From Granulosicoccus sp964449565 (lineage in GTDB: Bacteria > Pseudomonadota > Gammaproteobacteria > Granulosicoccales > Granulosicoccaceae): a stretch of 16,444 nt of DNA. The notes under the pieces are model-generated. The model did not search any database. It saw only the letters and a program-made list of their open reading frames with translations, and was not told where the DNA came from. Below are positions 12,395 through 16,444 of this stretch, piece after piece. The stretch is from positions 1-16,444 of the forward strand of contig CAYUZB010000085.1 of the NCBI GenBank assembly GCA_964449565.1, given 5' to 3'. A program made the translations under genes and the position numbers. The stretch's first letter is position 1, and every line of letters starts with the position of its first letter.

Positions 12395-14557
12395 ATGAGG
12401 CACGCGTTTACCGCCGAAGAAGATGAGTTTGCCTCGCTTGCATCTGCGCAAGCGGCCTTGATCGACAACTGTACACGCAATCAGGCGTTGATCATCAAAC
12501 GCGCCGTCGAGCACTTCTGGGCCATCAAGGATGATAAAACCTATTACCCAAACGCCTTGTATGTTGCGTCTCAGCTGAAAAACATGCGTGCCGATACGCC
12601 GATCATTGTTTCGGCCTTGTTCGGTACGGATGCCTCGGCAAGAGCCTATTCCATCGATTTCATTCGCGAGCACTATGGCCAGGAGTGTGCCGAGCTGACC
12701 GAAGGCGTTCGTTGGTTGAATGAGCTCAGTTCTCTTGACCTTCTCGAAGGTAGTAGTCGCGCCACTGATCAAGCTGAATTCTTTCGCCGCATGGTGCTGT
12801 CGATTGTTGATGATGTACGGGTAGTGCTGGTCAAGCTCGGGTACCGGACGCAGCGCCTTTACGCGATGATCAAGCGCGATGCGCCAGACGGAGAAAGACT
12901 GGCACGTGAGACGCTGTCCATCTATGCCCCATTGGCCAATCGTTTGGGCTTGGGTCAGTTGAAGTGGGAGCTTGAGGATATTGCTTTTCGCATCGTCGAA
13001 CCGCAAGCCTATAAGCGCGTTGCCAAGGCACTGGAGGAGAACCGCGCGTCACGCGAAAACTACATCACCGATTTTGTTGCCAATCTGAGTTCGCTGATCG
13101 AGAAACACGGCATCACGGAGGCGGGCGTCTTTGGTCGGCCGAAGCATATCTACAGCATCTGGAAAAAGATGCAGGCAAAACATATCGAGTTTTCTGACCT
13201 GTTCGATGTTCGAGCAGTACGCGTGTTGGTTAATGACATTCAGCAATGTTATGCGGTGCTGGGTATTGTGCATAGCCAGTGGCAACCGATCACTCGCGAA
13301 TTTGATGATTACATTGCGAACCCTAAGGAAAACGGATATCGCTCCTTACACACGGCGGTTATTGGTCCGGCCGGCAAGCCTGTAGAAGTGCAGATTCGCA
13401 CCGCGGCCATGGATGACGATGCTGAAAACGGAGTTGCGGCCCATTGGGCTTACAAGGAAGGGTCGCCGGTTGACGCCTCATTGCAACGCAGTATCAATGC
13501 ACTGAGACAATTACTTGATGACAACGATGATGATGAACTGATCGAAGGTTTCTCACAGCATCTGGATGCCGATCGGGTTTATGTGTTCACGCCCAAGGGT
13601 GAGGTTATTGATCTGTCGGCAAATTCGACACCACTGGATTTTGCTTACCAAATTCACTCTGAAATCGGTCATCGCTGCCGTGGGGCGAAAGTCAATGGCA
13701 GCATCGTGCCGTTAACCTATACCTTGCGTAATGGTGATCAGGTTGAAGTACTGACCACTCGCGAACCCCAACCCAGTCGAGATTGGCTTAACCGTTCACT
13801 GGGTTACATCAACAGCAGTCGTGCACGTGGCAAGGTACGCGCCTGGTTCAACCTTCAGGATCATGATCAGCATCTTGCCGATGGCCGGGCGATGCTTGAC
13901 CGAGAGCTGAAACGTCTGAAGGCCACCTCAGTCTCGATCGACAAGCTGGTCAAGCGTTTGAATTTCGACAAACCCAATGACATGCTTATTGCCATTGGGC
14001 GTAACGAATTGACGATGCCGCAGATCATTGGCGCGATTGATCATCTGGCGCAGCCCATCAGTCAACCATTCGAAGAACCGGCCCGCATCCGTGAGAAAGA
14101 CGCGAAAAGCGGTGCGATTCAGGTGCGTGGTGTCGGTAACCTCTTGACGAATATCGGACCTTGCTGCCAGCCCGTGCCGCCTGACAGCATTGTCGGCTTC
14201 ATCACTCGCAGCAGAGGGGTCACGATTCATCGCGCTGATTGCCCGAACATTTTGAACCTTCGGGAGTCGGAACTGGAACGGCTTATCGATGTCGGTTGGG
14301 GCGATGACAAAACCGGGCGTTATCAAGTGGAAATTCGTATTCATGCCTATGACCGTCATGGGCTTCTACGCGATGTATCGACCACGCTTTCAACCCTTGA
14401 TGTCGACGTTGTCGCTGTCAATACCTTGAGTGACAAGCAGGAGCAAACTGCCGATATGAAAATCTCCCTGCATATTTCCGATATGGGTGAGCTTGCAACG
14501 GTCATGGACAAGATTCGACAGCTGCGTAATGTGCAGACTGTCGAACGTGTTATCTGA
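12395..14557 (+). CDS. relA: GTP pyrophosphokinase, (p)ppGpp synthetase RelA
   Basis: The 720-residue enzyme makes (p)ppGpp when ribosomes carry uncharged tRNA. The N-terminal pseudo-hydrolase region (about 1-190) lacks the HD and ED residues of SpoT/Rel (it reads PIIVSALFGTD), so it cannot degrade the alarmone. The synthetase domain (about 220-350) has FGRPKHIYSIWKKM, DLFDVRAVRVLV and the RelA-type acidic EFDD at 302-305, continuing YIANPKENGYRSLHT. A TGS domain (about 397-457, FTPKGEVIDL), a conserved cysteine region (about 590, CCQPVPPD, with a later ADCPN) and a C-terminal ACT domain (about 643-720) complete the family layout. E. coli RelA has 744 residues. The start at 12395 lacks a clear ribosome binding site but lies 6 bp after ybbP, suggesting coupling. 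The stop lies in a 19-bp tandem repeat. Confidence 0.96.
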   Translation: MRHAFTAEEDEFASLASAQAALIDNCTRNQALIIKRAVEHFWAIKDDKTYYPNALYVASQLKNMRADTPIIVSALFGTDASARAYSIDFIREHYGQECAELTEGVRWLNELSSLDLLEGSSRATDQAEFFRRMVLSIVDDVRVVLVKLGYRTQRLYAMIKRDAPDGERLARETLSIYAPLANRLGLGQLKWELEDIAFRIVEPQAYKRVAKALEENRASRENYITDFVANLSSLIEKHGITEAGVFGRPKHIYSIWKKMQAKHIEFSDLFDVRAVRVLVNDIQQCYAVLGIVHSQWQPITREFDDYIANPKENGYRSLHTAVIGPAGKPVEVQIRTAAMDDDAENGVAAHWAYKEGSPVDASLQRSINALRQLLDDNDDDELIEGFSQHLDADRVYVFTPKGEVIDLSANSTPLDFAYQIHSEIGHRCRGAKVNGSIVPLTYTLRNGDQVEVLTTREPQPSRDWLNRSLGYINSSRARGKVRAWFNLQDHDQHLADGRAMLDRELKRLKATSVSIDKLVKRLNFDKPNDMLIAIGRNELTMPQIIGAIDHLAQPISQPFEEPARIREKDAKSGAIQVRGVGNLLTNIGPCCQPVPPDSIVGFITRSRGVTIHRADCPNILNLRESELERLIDVGWGDDKTGRYQVEIRIHAYDRHGLLRDVSTTLSTLDVDVVAVNTLSDKQEQTADMKISLHISDMGELATVMDKIRQLRNVQTVERVI

Positions 14558-14583
14558 ACGCTTCCGTGTTATCTGAACGCTTC
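14546..14583. repeat. Perfect 19-bp tandem doublet holding the relA and hydrolase stops
   Basis: CGTGTTATCTGAACGCTTC occurs at 14546-14564 and again, unchanged, at 14565-14583. The relA stop TGA (14555-14557) is in copy 1. The stop of the convergent hydrolase (TTA on the plus strand, 14569-14571) is in copy 2. In a single-copy ancestor the two genes would have overlapped by 8 bp. They are now 11 bp apart. Confidence 0.95.
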
Positions 14584-15594
14584 ATCGAAAAAACGCACCA
14601 TCTCGATGTGCATTTCGTCGTGGAATGCATAACGATCAAACCCTTCTGCGTTGCCGCAAATGAGTGCATATTCTTCCGGGTCCGCCTGCCTGAATGCTTC
14701 GCGACAGGGTACTACCAGAAAGGCGAAATGCCCGGCCTTGTCGACCCAGTGCGTCTCGGGCGGATTTGGCAAGCGCGCTTTTAACGACGCCGCGTTGGTC
14801 TCGGTGGGCACACTACTATCACGTTCGCCGGACCACAGTTGAACAACAGCACTGACGTTTTCCAATGACTTTTGTGAATAAGCGAAACCGAATCCGGGTG
14901 CTGCAATGACTGCGGCCTTGACGCGCGGATCTGCACCCCAGGCTTCTGCCGGCAGCTTGTCCATACGTTTGGCCATTATCAGATCAACCATTCCTTGGGC
15001 ACAAACAAACTCCTGTGGATGATCGGCACAATGTCTGACGGCAAGCTTTAAATCCGGTATTCCACCAATCAATCCAATCGCCGTATAGCCGCCAGCGGAA
15101 AATCCGTAGACACCAATCTTTGCCGGATCGATGACTGTGCTTAAGTGCTTGTCAGTCAATAGCTGGTCGAGGACACGGCTGATATGTCGCGGTCGATCAA
15201 TCAACCATTGATCCGGGCTTGAACTCATATCTGACCAGGTGTTGCCCGTATGCGAAGGTGCTGCCACCACATAACCCGCGTCGGCAAGCGCGGCGGCTGT
15301 GTCCGCATGTCCGGCGTACCAGCCGCTGAACCCATGCGAAATCAGAATCAAACCGCCGTTGGCGTTGGCAATCGGCGCGTCATGGGCGACACTCAAGCCG
15401 AACTCAGTGTTCGGTTCAGAAGGGGGGAGCTTGCTGGTCGGGTACCACAGGCCGACTTGCAGATCCTTGTAGCCAGGGTCGGCAAGCTGCAGCAAGCGGA
15501 ATCCGGCCGCATGGGCCTGCCAGGGAAGAATCAGTGTGGCGATCAGCGCGACTTGAGCGATCAGTACTAAATGACGAACGACGGGGTTTGACAT
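14569..15594 (-). CDS. Secreted alpha/beta hydrolase, dienelactone hydrolase-like
   Basis: The protein is 341 residues from the start at 15594, which is preceded by GGAG with 5 nt spacing and gives a clean signal peptide: MSNPVVRH, a hydrophobic core, cleavage after AHA near residue 29. An in-frame ATG at 15636 with AGGAG only 3 nt away would add 14 residues and is possible. The fold is an alpha/beta hydrolase: oxyanion turn HGFSG (87-91), nucleophile Ser166 in GFSAGG, probable acid Asp259 in GERDSSVP and His289 in DKAGHF. The layout resembles predicted dienelactone hydrolases and PAF-acetylhydrolase-like proteins that act on small esters, but the substrate is unknown. Four cysteines in the mature chain (189, 198, 297, 313) may form disulfides in the periplasm. 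It is divergent from a putative AraC-type membrane regulator, which may control it. Confidence 0.88.
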   Translation of the reverse strand: MSNPVVRHLVLIAQVALIATLILPWQAHAAGFRLLQLADPGYKDLQVGLWYPTSKLPPSEPNTEFGLSVAHDAPIANANGGLILISHGFSGWYAGHADTAAALADAGYVVAAPSHTGNTWSDMSSSPDQWLIDRPRHISRVLDQLLTDKHLSTVIDPAKIGVYGFSAGGYTAIGLIGGIPDLKLAVRHCADHPQEFVCAQGMVDLIMAKRMDKLPAEAWGADPRVKAAVIAAPGFGFAYSQKSLENVSAVVQLWSGERDSSVPTETNAASLKARLPNPPETHWVDKAGHFAFLVVPCREAFRQADPEEYALICGNAEGFDRYAFHDEMHIEMVRFFDEAFR

Positions 15595-15658
15595 GACGAC
15601 TCCAGAGGTGTGTTGGCGTTTGTCCACTATCGTCATAAACTCCTGAGGTTACGACCTT

Positions 15659-15689
15659 GAACATGATCGAGCAGGTGCTCGAACATGAT
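15659..15689. promoter_or_regulatory. Candidate operator between the hydrolase and regulator genes
   Basis: A perfect 16-bp inverted repeat, TCGAGCAGGTGCTCGA (15667-15682), is flanked by two identical direct repeats, GAACATGAT, at 15659-15667 and 15681-15689. The direct repeats are spaced 22 bp start to start, about two helical turns. That geometry suits a dimeric regulator binding one DNA face, as AraC-family proteins often do. The site lies between two divergent genes, one of which may encode such a regulator. Binding is inference. Confidence 0.45.
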
Positions 15690-15731
15690 TTAGTACCTCC
15701 AGTATTCGTTCACCCGTAGCTATCGGAACAC

Positions 15732-16444
15732 ATGACGTCACTGCCCATACCGTTGGTCGTCGCCTTTTTGTTGCTTGTGCTCGCGGCTGCCAACCATCAA
15801 CGTTTGACCGTCACGCCCACCGGTCGGGTGTTTGAATGGGTTCTATATTTGTTTGCCGCATCGTTGGTGTGCATCGGGTTGCGCTGGGCCTTCGATCTGC
15901 TTGTGCTGTTACCGCTTGCCGGCGCATTGTCCGTGACTGGCATAGCGTTGACGTATCTCGCTTTTCGGAGTCTTGGACGCAAAGGACCGGTTCTGTCTCT
16001 GGCACGTGATGTTTGGCATTTGATGCCAATTCTGCTGATTCTCATTGCGATGGCCATCTGCCCGCGGTGGGTGGAAGTGGTCGTGATCGGAACCAATCTC
16101 GTTTACGCGTTGTTGTTGGTCCATCTGGCGCGCCAGGGGCCCGGTTCTTTGCAGATGGTTCGCTTGAGTGTTTTCAGTAATGCCCAGCAGGCTTTGTGGT
16201 TGGTCGCCGCGTTGTTGATTGTCAACGTCTTGATGGAAGTGATAATCGCCGTCGATTTCCTGTTGTATCAGGGGCGGCACGCTGAACGTTTTGTCGGTGT
16301 TGTCAATTTATTCCTTTTGCTATTGCTGGGGTGGGGACTGGTGCGCGCGGCGGATGGTCGGACCATCGATGATGAATCGGTACCCACAGCCCAGACGAAG
16401 GATGTCGCGGCCCTTAACGCTGATCACAATGCGGATCGCAATGC
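15732..16444 (+). CDS. Multispanning membrane protein, probable N-terminal part of an AraC-type regulator
   Basis: The frame runs open to the window end, so only 237 codons are visible. About seven hydrophobic segments can be drawn: residues around 4-20, 34-50, 54-75, 92-110, 113-132, 150-175 and 186-207. Clues are the short N terminus MTSLPIPLVVAFLLL, the ASLVCIGLRWAFD segment, LTYLAFRSL, and QGRHAERFVGVVNLFLLLLLGWGLVRA. From memory these resemble the membrane half of AraC-family regulators that carry an N-terminal multi-helix domain and a C-terminal helix-turn-helix. The DNA-binding part would lie beyond the window and is not seen. A polar linker with a 12-bp repeat follows the last helix. 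The start ATG has only a weak GGA upstream. It is divergent from the secreted hydrolase. Confidence 0.6.
   Translation, partial: MTSLPIPLVVAFLLLVLAAANHQRLTVTPTGRVFEWVLYLFAASLVCIGLRWAFDLLVLLPLAGALSVTGIALTYLAFRSLGRKGPVLSLARDVWHLMPILLILIAMAICPRWVEVVVIGTNLVYALLLVHLARQGPGSLQMVRLSVFSNAQQALWLVAALLIVNVLMEVIIAVDFLLYQGRHAERFVGVVNLFLLLLLGWGLVRAADGRTIDDESVPTAQTKDVAALNADHNADRN
16416..16444 (+). repeat. 12-bp repeat in the linker of the last gene
   Basis: AACGCTGATCAC (16416-16427) and AATGCGGATCGC (16428-16439) encode NADH and NADR, and a third unit begins at 16440 (NA) where the window ends. The repeat lies after the last membrane segment. Its full length cannot be seen. Confidence 0.5.

Noticed and set aside
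12395..12950. Loss of HD residues in RelA as gene decay
   Set aside because: Monofunctional RelA proteins of gammaproteobacteria normally lack these residues. The synthetase domain is intact.
12392..13006. 204-codon open frame on the minus strand opposite the relA start
   Set aside because: It lies wholly opposite a strongly supported relA domain, has no recognisable motif or ribosome binding site, and is best explained as a codon-usage shadow.

Overview
The window looks like a chromosomal segment of a gammaproteobacterium. It has moderate GC by eye. It carries a RelA with the RelA-type EFDD motif and no HD hydrolase residues, a tesA gene divergent from a ybbA-ybbP pair as in Escherichia coli, a class II lysyl-tRNA synthetase, and a TesA arylesterase. 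I cannot name a genus. Coding density is high: no gene-free stretch exceeds 300 bases. I saw no rRNA, tRNA, CRISPR, transposase or phage gene.

Layout. 1-270 is the 3' end of lysS. 365-979 and 1230-1844 (both minus) are two close paralogues of an unrecognised secreted protein. They lie inside a direct tandem duplication of roughly 0.9 kb (about 166-1110 and 1114-1965), and the second unit still carries a decayed copy of the lysS 3' end. 2035-5323 is a tightly packed plus-strand operon: YjjU-type patatin phospholipase, hotdog thioesterase, ABC-2 permease and ABC ATPase. 5411-7072 is a membrane diguanylate cyclase with a dCache sensor. Convergent to it are an alpha/beta-hydrolase/OsmC fusion (7192-8427) and tesA (8502-9128). 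Divergent from tesA run ybbA, ybbP and relA (9159-14557), closely spaced. A secreted dienelactone-hydrolase-like enzyme (14569-15594, minus) converges on relA. Divergent from it, a membrane protein (15732 to the window end) resembles the N-terminal part of membrane-anchored AraC-type regulators.

Functional themes. Many genes concern acyl-chain or ester hydrolysis and envelope transport: patatin, thioesterase, TesA, two alpha/beta hydrolases, two ABC systems. Two concern nucleotide second messengers: a c-di-GMP synthase and the (p)ppGpp synthetase.

Most unusual signal. Short degenerate tandem repeats sit on or next to stop codons at many gene ends. There are 19-bp units at the lysS stop, 20-bp units at the permease/ATPase junction, a perfect 19-bp doublet holding the relA and hydrolase stops, and 12-bp (four-codon) units in the patatin tail, the tesA tail and after the OsmC fusion. 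In tesA the stop codon itself appears to be a mutated lysine codon of the repeat, with the repeat continuing in frame beyond it. The last gene also shows a 12-bp repeat in its linker. This points to repeated local duplication at gene 3' ends in this lineage. That reading is inference and could be tested genome-wide.
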